Notes: generated by a model from the sequence alone, not told the origin. A DNA stretch of 64,000 bases from Taudactylus pleione (GCA_031769625.1 JAUIMM010000573.1:2125001-2189000), one strand, 5' to 3'; numbered from the stretch's first letter, positions 6,646 through 16,547 are shown. Translations and numbers: made by a program.

Positions 6646-8589
6646 TAAGGAGGCACAAGGCACATATTTAAAACAAGGAGGCACAAGGCACATAATTGAA
6701 ACAAGGAGGCACAAGGCACATATTTGCAACAAGGAGGCACAAGGCACATAATTGAAACAAGGAGGCACAAGGCACATATTTGCAACAAGGAGGCACAAGG
6801 CACATAATTGAAACAAGGAGGCACAAGGCACATATTTGAAACAAGGAGGCACAAGGCACATACTAAAGATAAGGAGGCACAAAGCACATATTAAAAATAA
6901 GGGGGAATAACTTGTCCCCCCTAATTTTTAATAAGTGCCATGTCACCCCTTATTTTTAATATGTGCCTTGTGCCCCCTTATCTATAGTGTGTGCCTTGTG
7001 CCTCCTTATGTTTAATGTGTGCCTTGTCCCCACTTATTTTTAATATGTGCCACGTCATAAGGCACATATTAAAAATAAGGGAGGACAAGGCACATATTAA
7101 AAATTAGGGGGCACAAGGCAAATATTAAAAATAAGGAGGCACAAGGCACATATTAAACATAAGGAGGCACAGGGCACATATAAAAAATAAGGGGAGACAA
7201 CTTGTCCCCCTTATTTTTAATAAGTGCCTTGTGCCTCCCTATTTTTAATATTTGCCTTGTGCCCCCTAATTTTTAATATGTGCCTTGTCCTCCCTTATTT
7301 TTAATATGTGCCTTATGACGTGGCACATATTAAAAATAAGTGGGGACAAGGCACACATTAAACATAAGGAGGCACAAGGCACATATTAAAAATAAGGAAG
7401 CACAAGGCACATATTAAAATAAGGAGGCACAAGGCACATATAAAAAATAAGGGGAGACAACTTGTCCCCCCTTATTTTTAATAAGTGCCATGTCACCCCT
7501 TATTTTTAATATGTGCCTTGTGCCTCCTTATTTTTAATATGTGCCTTGTGCCCCCTTATTTTTAATATGTGCCTTGTCCTCCCTTATTTTTAATATGTGC
7601 CACGTCATAAGGCACATATTAAAAATAAGTAGGGACAAGGCACATATTAAACATAAGGAGGCACAAGGCACATATTAAAAATTAGGGGGCACAAGGCAAA
7701 TATTAAAAATAAGGAGGCACAAGGCACATACTAAAGATAAGGGGGGACAACTTGTCCCCCCTAATTTTTAATAAGTGCCATGTCACCCCTTATTTTAAAT
7801 ATGTGCCTTGTCCCCCCTTATCTTTAGTGTGTGCCTTGTGCCTCCTTATGTTTAATATGTGCCTTGTGCCTCCTTATTTTTAATATTTGCCTTGTGCCAC
7901 CTAATTTTTAATATGTGCCTTGTCCTCCCTTATTTTTAATATGTGCCTTATGACGTGGCACATATTAAAAATAAGGGAGGACAAGGCACATATTAAAAAT
8001 AAGGGGGCACAAGGCACATATTAAAAATAAGGAGGCACAAGGCACATATTAAAAATAAGGAGGCACAAGGCACATATTAAAAATAAGGGGAGACAGCTTG
8101 TCCCCCCTTATTTTTAATAAGTGCCTTGTCACCCCTTATTTTTAATATGTGCCTCGTCACCCCTTATTTTTAATATGTGCCTCCTTATTTTTAATGTGCC
8201 TTGTCCTCCCTTATATTTAATATGCTCCTTGTGCCCCCTTATGTTTAATATGCTCCTTGTCCCCCCATATTTTTAATATGTGCCTTGTCCCCCTTATCTT
8301 TAATATGTGCCTTGTCACAAGGTACATATTAAAAATAAGGGGGGACAAGGCACATATTAAAAATATGGGGGGGCAAGGCCCATATTAAACATAAGGGGGC
8401 ACAAGGAGCATATTAAAGATAAGGGGGCACCGGGCACTTTATATAGTAAACCTAGTGCTCATGGCAGCACTAAATTTTAAGGTATACCTACATGACTTAG
8501 TATTAACCCCTGGATAAAAGTGCCTGGTCCGTTGAGCTGATCCGAGAATGGCCACCAAAAGGGTGAGGTCTCCTTTAATAATTTCAATA

Positions 8590-8644
8590 AGACAGGAGGG
8601 CTGGGTTTGCTTCGGCGGGAGAGGCAAACCCAGCCCTCCTGTCT
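8590..8644. repeat. Perfect hairpin, 21-bp arms, 13-nt loop
   Basis: GACAGGAGGGCTGGGTTTGC (8591-8610) is exactly complementary to 8624-8643 across the loop 8611-8623, and the flanking base pair also matches. It could be a transposon terminus, a cruciform, or a structured RNA. Nothing in the sequence decides between these. Confidence 0.85.
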
Positions 8645-8681
8645 CTCCCCAGATACTACAGCGTCCAATCAGCGACGCACC

Positions 8682-8784
8682 ATGCGTACGGGGAGCGAGC
8701 GGCAGCCGGAGATAGCTGACAGCTATGTGAGCTGTGACAGCTCAGCAGCCTGTCAGCGCGGCGCGGCGGGGCGCTGCAAACAAG
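8682..8784 (+). CDS. Possible first coding exon (weak)
   Basis: A CCAATCAGCG box (8665-8674) precedes ACCATGC at 8680-8685, a fair Kozak context. The frame MRTGSERQPEIADSYV is open to CAAG|GTAAGAG (GT at 8785-8786), a near-perfect donor, giving 34 codons plus one base. The composition matches a CpG-rich promoter and first exon. No matching downstream exon is visible, because satellite begins about 180 bp later. The peptide has no motif I recognise, so chance or repeat origin is quite possible. Confidence 0.2.
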
Positions 8785-8964
8785 GTAAGAGAACAGCAGG
8801 GCGCTGGGGAGCGATAAAAGGGGCAGGGCGCTTTTGCCTATTAAAAAAAGGGGCGGGGCGCGGCGCCCCGCGATACAAGCCTAGCGTGAACGCTACGTGT
8901 CCCCGTTGACCCCAGTCCTTAATGATGGGTAAAATAAGTGCTATAGTGCATATTTGCGATCACT

Positions 8965-9187
8965 GCAGCATAAGCTGATTGTCCATCTTATTTTGCATCG
9001 CTACGCAAATAAGACAGATTTTAAGAGGAAAAGGTGCACGAAAATACGCTCAGTTCTACAGAGTCGTGCCACGGTATACCACGACTAGAAGGGCTGTTTA
9101 ACGGGCAGGGAGGCTAGGTGTATGTGAACACATCTGTAGGTTACCCATATAGAGATAGATAGGTAGGTAGGTAGACAGTTAGATAGG
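8965..9187. repeat. Satellite left-edge fragment (right part of an A-type subunit)
   Basis: The array starts inside an A subunit, just after the centre of its palindrome, with GCAGCATAAGCTGATTGTCC. It is clearly diverged from interior units (for example TTGCATCGCTACGCAAATAAG, shortened). It ends with a short GATA/GGTA tract (9150-9185). Confidence 0.75.
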
Positions 9188-10518
9188 CAGACACTAGTTC
9201 TTTGGTACTTATAACTTGTCTATTGCTGTGTTGCTAATTATCATGCCTTGCGTTGCATTTGTTGCTAGTTGCGTGAGCATGTGGTAGGGAATATAGGCCC
9301 TCATTCAGAGCCGGACGCTCTGAGCAGAGCGCTCGCTCTGAATGAGGGCCGTCCTCCATAAAAATGGAGCGTCCTCCTGGACGCTCGTATAGCTGTGGGT
9401 CACCACCCACAGCTCATACGAGAGTGCAGGATGATGGTCTTGACCATCGCGACCATCGCCAGTGCGACCAGAGGCCTGTGGTCTGGGTTTTCGACCACAA
9501 ACCCCGGAGTGATTTTGGCTCTATCAGAGCCAAAATCACTCCCATTGACATCACTAGTGATGTCAGTGGGGCCGGCTTCTGACGGTAGGCGTTCCCTTGG
9601 GAACGCCTCTGTCTGGGAGGCACGCCCACCAAAGGGGGCGTGCTGTCAATCAACATCGACAGCACGCCCCCTTTGATCAGACACAACGAGCGAAGGAAAG
9701 TCCTTCGCTCGTCGCGTCTGGCGCATGCGCACGACGAAGCTCCCTCCGTCGTGCGCATGCGCAGTGCACACCATCGACCCACTTGCGAGCGGACAGCCGC
9801 TTGCGAGTGGGTCTGAATGAGGCCCATAGTGTGTAAGCTCCACTGGGGCAGGGACTACAGTGAATGGACAAATTTTTCTCTGTAAAGTGCTGTGGAATAT
9901 ATGTGCGCTATATAAAAACCTGGTAATAAATACTAATAAATAATTAGGTACAGATGCGTCCACATACAGTACATCTATCCTCCATGTGTTTTGAGATATG
10001 TGTTACAAATAATGGGTGAGTACAATGTGACTCTGTAGCACAGGGCATCTTTCCAGGTGACTTTTTCCATTAAAATGTGTCTTATTTGCAAAGTGATGCG
10101 AGTAGGATGGAAAAGCAGCTTATACTGATTAGAATGATATACGGCATGCCTACTGTATTTTCTGTGTGCAACTGAGCTGTATCTGCATGCGATATGCAAC
10201 TTTACAGTGTCACAGCTGCTGACACTGTAACGTAGCATTTTGCATGCAGATATAGCCACAGTCGCACACAGAACATACTGTAGGCTTGCCACATATAATT
10301 TTAATCAGCATAAGCTGCTTGTCCATCCTATTTGCATCACTTTGCGAATAAAATGCAGTTTAAGGGAAAATGTTTCACAAAAAGATGCTCAGCGGTACCG
10401 ATTCGTGCCACGGTATAACACATCTAGAAGGGCTGTTGAACACGCAGGGAGGTTAGATGTTTGTGAACACATCTGTTGATTGCCCATATATAGATAGATA
10501 TAGAGATAGAGAGTAAGG
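9188..10518. repeat. Edge B subunit, interrupted by a MITE
   Basis: This is a B-type subunit (begins CAGACACTAGTTCTTTGG, TACTTATAACTTG) split at 9295/9826 by a hairpin-chain MITE. The halves rejoin as GGGAATATA plus GTGTGTAAGC, matching the uninterrupted units apart from one base (GAG to GTG). Confidence 0.85.
9296..9825. mobile_element. GC-rich hairpin-chain MITE, copy 2, inserted in the satellite edge
   Basis: Termini are GGCCCTCATTCAGAGC and, reversed, GGGCCTCATTCAGACCC, with an ATA target duplication (9293-9295 and 9826-9828). The uninterrupted satellite units give the empty site. The element is 530 bp, the same family as 3819-4327 but in the opposite orientation: its terminal palindrome (9296-9350) is at the left end. 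Internal hairpins include AGCTGTGGGTCACCACCCACAGCT in shortened form, TTTTGGCTCTATCAGAGCC, GGCGTTCCCTTGGGAACGCC, GCTGTCAATC with CATCGACAGC between GGGGGCG arms, ACGAGCGAAGGA/TCCTTCGCTCGT, and GCGCATGCGCACGACG with its complement. It is non-coding. Confidence 0.85.
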
Positions 10519-11306
10519 TAGCTAGATATAGTGCAAATTCACCCTGCCAACAAGGACAGGCCCAACTGAGATTTATTTGCATGTATAGTGTATAGCAAGA
10601 ACATGTTATCGCGCCTCCCAATATGTTTTTTCCAGGTGGGCCTTTTCCATGAATCAAAATGTGAGGTCAACATCTAAACAAACTACATCGCTGGACTTTT
10701 GTGAGGTCTTGATTCCAAACTTCTACTCATGGCAACAATCAAAGATGAACCACCGAAGAAGGAGACCCTGAACATGTAATTAATGATTATTAATTACCGG
10801 TAATTCTCAGGCTAGACGTGGTCTAGGCCTGCAGAGGCACGATGATATGTTCCTGCTATACATTGATACTTAAAAAATGTCTATTTACTATGGACTATTC
10901 TACTTATGCGACACTGTGATTTGGTAGTGTCAGATATACAGTAATTCTGTTTATCTCAGGATGCAGTATATGTCAGCTGTTCACTCTCCCTGTTTTACTC
11001 CATAAATCATGCTTTTTAGTCGAAATCCCAAACAGCATTATGCTCACCTTTCCTAACCAAGAATCTTGGGGGTGGTTTTTCAATCACCTGGACTTAATGT
11101 TGTGAAAATGTGAATCTTTTGATTAGAAGGTTTGCCTCCAATGTCTAATATTTCAAGATAGATCATAGATAGATAGGTAGCTCGATCATTGATAGATAGA
11201 CACTAGTTAGCTACAGTAGATTCCCCATATATAGATAGATATAGAGAGATAGATAGATAAATAAATAGATAGATAGATAGAATGAAAAGATAGATAGATA
11301 AAAAGA

Positions 11307-11371
<65 letters not shown>
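10519..11371. repeat. Edge C subunit
   Basis: This is a C-type subunit, from GATATAGTGCAAATTC to the terminal GATA tract (11300-11370). It differs from interior copies in several places, notably GAACATGTAATT where interior units have GAACAGGTAATT, and it lacks CTC in the GAGGTCTCCTTG stretch. Confidence 0.85.
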
Positions 11372-12181
11372 CAGACACTAGTTCTTTGGTACTTATGACT
11401 CGTCTTTTGCTGTGTTGCTACTTATCATGCCTTGAGTTGCATTTGTTGCTAGTTGTGTGAGCATGTGGTAGGGAATATAGAATGTAAGCTCCACTGAGGC
11501 AGGGACTAAAGTGAATGGCCAAATAATTCTCTGTAAAGCGCTGTGGAATATATGTGCGCTATATAAAAAACTGGTAATAAATACTAATAAATAATTAGGT
11601 ACAGATGCGTCCACATACATCTATCCTCCATGTGCTTTGAGATGTGTTACAAATAATGGGTGAGTACAATGTGACTCTGTAGCACTGAGCATCTTTCCAG
11701 GTGACTTTTTCCATTAAAATGTGTCTTATTTGCAAAGTGATGCGATTAGGACGCAAAAGCAGCTTATACTGATTAAAATGATATACGGCATGCCTACTGT
11801 ATAATCTGTATGCGACTGAGCTGTATCTGCATACGATATGCAACTTTACAGTGTCACAGCTGCTGACACTGTAATGTAGCATTTTGCAGCGGCCGCACAC
11901 AGAACATAGGCATGCCACATAACATTTTATTCAGCATTAGCTGCTTGTCCATCCTATTTCCCATTGCTTTGCAAATAGGACACATTTTAAGGATATAATT
12001 TGCACGAAAAGGTGCTCAGTTCTGTAGTGTCGTGCCACGGTATAACTCTACTAGATGGCCTGTTTAACGTGCAGGGAGGCTATGTGTATGTGAACACATC
12101 TGAAGGTTACCCATATATAGATAGATATAGAGATAGATAGATCGATCGATAGGTAGGTAGGTAGGTAGACAGTTAGATAGG
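11372..12181. repeat. Edge A subunit
   Basis: This is an A-type subunit with edge-specific variants: TTTTGCAGCGGCCGCAC, where interior copies have GCAGCACCCGCAC, and no CAGTA before CATCTATCC. It ends in a GATCGATCGATAGGTAGG ladder. Confidence 0.85.
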
Positions 12182-12991
12182 CAGACAGTAGTTCTTTGTT
12201 ACTTATAACTTGTCTATTGCTGTGTTGCTAATTATCATGCCTTGCGTTGCATTTGTTGCTAGTTGCGTGAGCATGTGGTAGGGAATATAGAGTGTAAGCT
12301 CCACTGGGGCAGGGACTACAGTGAATGGTCAAATTTTTCTCTGTAAAGCGCTGTGGAATATATGTGCGCTATATAAAAAACTGGTAATAAATACTAATAA
12401 ATAATTAGGTACAGATGCGTCCACATACATCTATCCTCCATGTGCTTTGAGATGTGTTACAAATAATGGGTGAGTACAATGTGACTCTGTAGCACTGAGC
12501 ATCTTTCCAGGTGACTTTTTCCATTAAAATGTGTCTTATTTGCAAAGTGATGCGATTAGGACGCAAAAGCAGCTTATACTGATTAAAATGATATACGGCA
12601 TGCCTACTGTATAATCTGTATGCGACTGAGCTGTATCTGCATACGATATGCAACTTTACAGTGTCACAGCTGCTGACACTGTAATGTAGCATTTTGCAGC
12701 GGCCGCACACAGAACATAGGCATGCCACATATCATTTTATTCAGCATTAGCTGCTTGTCCATCCTATTTCCCATTGCTTTGCAAATAGGACACATTTTAA
12801 GGATATAATTTGCACGAAAAGGTGCTCAGTTCTGTAGTGTCGTGCCACGGTATAACTCTACTAGATGGGCTGTTTAACGTGCAGGGAGGCTATGTGTATG
12901 TGAACACATCTGTAGGTTACCCATATATAGATAGATATAGAGATAGATAGATCGATCGATAGGTAGGTAGGTAGGTAGACAGTTAGATAGG
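12182..12991. repeat. Hybrid B/A subunit
   Basis: The first ~160 bp are B-like (TTATAACTTG, GGGGCAGGGACTACAGTG, CAAATTTTTCTCTG). From the GCGCTGTGGAATATATG stretch (about 12350) onward it is A-like and nearly identical to 11530-12181. It is an extra subunit giving A-hybrid-B-C, and is best explained by unequal exchange between a B and an A copy. Confidence 0.8.
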
Positions 12992-13788
12992 CAGACAGTA
13001 GTTCTTTGGTACTTATAACTTGTCTATTGCTGTGTTGCTAATTATCATGCCTTGCGTTGCATTTGTTGCTAGTTGCGTGAGCATGTGGTAGGGAATATAG
13101 AGTGTAAGCTCCACTGGTGCAGGGACTACAGTGAATGGCCAAATTTTTCTCTGTAAAGTGCTGCGGAATATATGTGCGCTATTTAAAAGCCTGGTAATAA
13201 ATACTAATAAATAATTAGGTACAGATGCGTCCACATACAGTACATCTATCCTCCATGTGTTTTGAGATATGTGTTACAAATAATGGGTGAGTACAATGTG
13301 ACTCTGTATAGCACAGGGCATCTTTCCAGGTGACTTTTTCCATTAAAATGTGTCTTATTTGCAAAGTGATGCGAGTAGGATGGAAAAGCAGCTTATACTG
13401 ATTAGAATGATATACGGCATGCCTACTGTATTTTCTGTGTGCAACTGAGCTGTATCTGCATGCGATATGCAACTTTACAGTGTCACAGCTGCTGACACTG
13501 TAACGTAGCATTTTGCATGCAGATATAGCCACAGTCGCACACAGAACATACTGTAGGCTTGCCACATATAATTTTAATCAGCATAAGCTGCTTGTCCATC
13601 CTATTTGCATCACTTTGCGAATAAAATGCAGTTGAAGGGAAAATGTTTCACAGAAAGATGCTCAGCGGTACCGATTCGTGCCACGGTATAACACATCTAG
13701 AAGGGCTGTTGAACGCGCAGGAAGGCTAGATGTTTGTGAACACATCTGTTGATTGCCCATATATAGATAGATATAGAGATAGAGAGTA
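12992..13788. repeat. Edge B subunit, second copy
   Basis: This is a B-type subunit close to interior copies. It is marked by CAGACAGTAGTTC at the start and CTCTGTATAGCACAGG (a 2-bp TA insertion near 13309), the only core indel I noticed in a B copy. Confidence 0.8.
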
Positions 13789-14586
13789 AGGTAGCTAGAT
13801 ATAGTGCAAATTCACCCTGCCAACAAGGACAGGCCCAACTGAGATATATTTGCATGTATAGTGTATAGCAAGAACATGTTATCGCGCCTCCCAATATGTT
13901 TTTTCCAGGTGGGCCTTTTCCATCAATCAAAATGTGAGGTCAACATCTAAACAAACTACATCGCTGGACTTTTGTGAGGTCTCCTTGATTCCAGACTTCT
14001 ACTCATGGCAACAATCAAAGATGAACCACCGAAGAAGGAGACCCTGAACAGGTAATTAATGATTATTAATTACCGGTAATTCTCAGGCTAGACTTGGTCT
14101 AGGCCTGCAGAGGCACGATGATATGTTCCTGCTATACATTGATACTTAAAAAATGTCTATTTACTATGGACTATTCTACTTATGCGACACTGTGATTTGG
14201 TAGTGTCAGATATACAGTAATTCTGTTTATCTCAGGATGCAGTATATCTCAGCTGTTCACTCTCCCTGTTTTACTCCATAAATCATGCTTTTTAGTCTAA
14301 ATCCCAAACAGCATTATGCTCACCTTTCCTAACCAAGAATCTTGGGGGTGGTTTTTCAATCACCTGGACTTAATGTTGGGAAAATGTGAATCTTTTGATT
14401 AGAAGGTTTGCCTCCAATGTCTAATATTTAAAGATAGATCATAGATAGATAGGTAGCTCGATTATTGATAGATAGACACTAGTTAGCTACAGTAGATTCC
14501 CCATATATAGATAGATATAGAGAGATAGATAGATAGATAAATAAATAGATAGATAGATAGAATGAAAAGATAGATAGATAAAAAGA

Positions 14587-14643
<57 letters not shown>
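13789..14643. repeat. C subunit preceding the first regular unit
   Basis: This C copy is essentially interior-like, including GAACAGGTAATT and GAGGTCTCCTTG. It carries the GATTATTG variant just before its terminal GATA tract (about 14580-14643). Confidence 0.85.
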
Positions 14644-14751
14644 CAGACACTAGTTCTTTGGTACTTATGACTCGTCTTTTGCTGTGTTGCTAATTATCAT
14701 GCCTTGCGTTGCATTTGTTGCTAGTTGTGTGAGCACGTGGTAGGGAATATA

Positions 14752-14870
14752 GAATGTAAGCTCCACTGCGGCTGAGACTAAATTGAATGGCCAAATAATT
14801 CTCTGTAAAGCGCTGTGGAATATATGTGCGCTATATAAAAAACTGGTAATAAATACTAATAAATAATTAG
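14752..14870 (+). mobile_element. Amphibian-type dispersed repeat tail captured in subunit A (reference copy)
   Basis: GAATGTAAGCTCC, then AAAGCGCTGTGGAATATATG and GCGCTATATAAAAAAC, then an AATAAATACTAATAAATAA tail. From memory this GCGCTG...GCGCTATATAAA layout with an AATAAA-rich end is a very common interspersed sequence in frog genomes. Its superfamily is not decidable here. The homologous stretch in B is 15598-15718. It is repeated in every unit. Confidence 0.6.
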
Positions 14871-14925
14871 GTACAGATGCGTCCACATACAGTACATCTA
14901 TCCTCCATGTGCTTTGAGATGTGTT

Positions 14926-15330
14926 ACAAATAATGGGTGAGTACAATGTGACTCTGTAGCACTGAGCATCTTTCCAGGTGACTTTTTCCATTAAAATGTG
15001 TCTTATTTGCAAAGTGATGCGATTAGGACGCAAAAGCAGCTTATACTGATTAAAATGATATACGGCCTGCCTACTGTATAATCTGTATGCGACTGAGCTG
15101 TATCTGCATACGATATGCAACTTTACAGTGTCACAGCTGCTGACACTGTAATGTAGCATTTTGCAGCACCCGCACACAGAACATAGGCATGCCACATAAC
15201 ATTTTATTCAGCATTAGCTGCTTGTCCATCCTATTTTCCATTGCTTTGCAAATAGGACACATTTTGAGGATATAATTTGCACGAAAAGGTGCTCAGTTCT
15301 GTAGTGTCGTGCCACGGTATAACTCTACTA
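14926..15330. repeat. Large imperfect palindrome in subunit A (reference copy)
   Basis: The centre is TACAGTGTC-ACAGCTGCT-GACACTGTA (15124-15150). The left arm contains TTATTTGCAAAGTGATGCG and AAAGCAGCTTATACTGATT. The right arm, read in reverse complement, contains the matching TTTGCAAAGCAATGG and AGCAGCTAATGCTGAAT, and both arms reach a GAGCATCTTT/GAGCACCTTT block. Arm identity looks around 70-80 percent by eye. Confidence 0.75.
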
Positions 15331-15407
15331 GATGGCCTGTTTAACGTGCAGGGAGGCTATGTGTATGTGAACACATCTGTAGGTTACCCATATATAGATA
15401 GATATAG

Positions 15408-15455
<48 letters not shown>

Positions 15456-15490
15456 CGATCGGTCGGTAGGTAGGTAGACAGTTAGATATG

Positions 15491-16288
15491 CAGACACTAG
15501 TTCTTTGGTACTTATAACTTGTCTATTGCTGTGTTGCTAATTATCATGCCTTGCGTTGCATTTGTTGCTAGTTGCGTGAGCATGTGGTAGGGAATATAGA
15601 GTGTAAGCTCCACTGGGGCAGGGACTACAGTGAATGGCCAAATTTTTCTCTGTAAAGTGCTGCGGAATATATGTGCGCTATATAAAAGCCTGGTAATAAA
15701 TACTAATAAATAATTAGGTACAGATGCGTCCACATACAGTACATCTATCCTCCATGTGTTTTGAGATATGTGTTACAAATAATGGGTGAGTACAATGTGA
15801 CTCTGTAGCACAGGGCATCTTTCCAGGTGACTTTTTCCATTAAAATGTGTCTTATTTGCAAAGTGATGCGAGTAGGATGCAAAAGCAGCTTATAGTGATT
15901 AGAATGATATACGGCATGCCTACTGTATTTTCTGTGTGCAACTGAGCTGTATCTGCATGCGATATGCAACTTTACAGTGTCACAGCTGCTGACACTGTAA
16001 CGTAGCATTTTGCATGCAGATATAGCCACAGTCGCACACAGAACATACTGTAGGCTTGCCACATATAATTTTAATCAGCATAAGCTGCTTGTCCATCCTA
16101 TTTGCATCACTTTGCGAATAAAATGCAGTTGAAGGGAAAATGTTTCACAGAAAGATGCTCAGCGGTACCGATTCGTGCCACGGTATAACACATCTAGAAG
16201 GGCTGTTGAACGCGCAGGAAGGCTAGATGTTTGTGAACACATCTGTTGATTGCCCATATATAGATAGATATAGAGATAGAGAGTAAGG
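15491..16288. repeat. Subunit B (reference copy, unit 1)
   Basis: It has the same order of elements as A, but with TTATAACTTGTC at the start, CAAATTTTTCTCTG in the dispersed motif, GAGATATGTGTT (2 bp longer than A), and a palindrome centre with a longer right arm (GCATGCAGATATAGCC). It ends in GATAGAGAGTAAGG without a long GATA run. Confidence 0.85.
15763..16197. repeat. Large imperfect palindrome in subunit B (reference copy)
   Basis: It is about 435 bp, centred near 15986 on TACAGTGTC/GACACTGTA. Left-arm TGCAAAGTGATGCGAGTAGG is matched by the complement of right-arm sequence (GCAAAGTGATGCAAATAGG). GAGCATCTTT-type blocks and GATGTGTTAT close the outer ends. It is better preserved than the A copy. 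Confidence 0.8.
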
Positions 16289-16547
16289 TAGCTAGATATA
16301 GTGCAAATTCACCCTGCCAACAAGGACAGGCCCAACTGAGATATATTTGCATGTATAGTGTATAGCAAGAACATGTTATCGCGCCTCCCAATATGTTTTT
16401 TCCAGGTGGGCCTTTTCCATCAATCAAAATGTGAGGTCAACATCTAAACAAACTACATCGCTGGACTTTTGTGAGGTCTCCTTGATTCCAGACTTCTACT
16501 CATGGCAACAATCAAAGATGAACCACCGAAGAAGGAGACCCTGAACA

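Larger units (their letters stand above)
4449..8430. repeat. 28-bp minisatellite with alternating orientation (about 4 kb)
   Basis: The unit is GGCACAAGGCACATATT followed by AAAAATAAGGA or variants (AAAACAAGG, TGAAACAAGG, CTAAAGATAAGG), with a 28-bp period. Blocks in this orientation alternate with reverse-complement blocks (CCTTATTTTTAATATGTGCC). One class of turn is centred on ACAACTTGT or variants, at about 4985, 5135, 5998, 6454, 6911, 7205, 7461, 7750 and 8097. The other class is GCCTT(N)5AAGGC or GCC-ACGTCATA-AGGC, at about 5045, 5195, 6137, 6596, 7055, 7317, 7604, 7952 and 8315. Because 28 is not divisible by 3, the repeat reads through all three frames and gives a 28-residue periodic peptide, which is an artefact. 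Confidence 0.93.
8431..8964. other. GC-rich single-copy-looking segment between the two repeat arrays
   Basis: From about 8590 to 8900 this stretch is GC- and CpG-rich, unlike both neighbours. It holds a perfect hairpin, a CCAAT box and a donor-like site (separate entries), then GGGGCGGGGCGCGG and a GGCGCC-centred palindrome near 8855-8872. It looks promoter-like, but could equally be part of an unrecognised transposon or LTR. The last 60 bp grade into the satellite edge. Confidence 0.5.
14644..15490. repeat. Subunit A (reference copy, unit 1)
   Basis: In order it holds the CAGACACTAGTTC start, the amphibian dispersed motif (14752-14870), the imperfect palindrome (14926-15330), the CACGGTATAACTCTACTAG block, and CCCATATATAGATAGA leading into the GATA tract. 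It is homologous to B over its whole length. Confidence 0.85.

Noticed and set aside
5390..6887. Long open frames of 60-118 codons on both strands with periodic Cys/Leu/Pro peptides
   Set aside because: They are translations of the 28-bp minisatellite. Because 28 is not a multiple of 3, three units make an 84-base, 28-residue period readable in all frames. There is no start, domain or codon signal.
4449..8430. Regularly spaced 28-bp repeats resembling a CRISPR array
   Set aside because: Units abut with no unique spacers, orientation alternates, no cas genes are present, and the context is eukaryotic.
8607..8909. 100-codon plus-strand frame taken as a whole gene
   Set aside because: Its first part is the arm of a perfect hairpin and its last part is low-complexity GC sequence. 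Only the ATG-to-donor part was kept, as a weak exon candidate.
9364..9963. Several open frames of 64-137 codons on both strands
   Set aside because: They fall in the GC-rich hairpin-chain MITE, where palindromes and high GC keep frames open on both strands. There is no protein motif.
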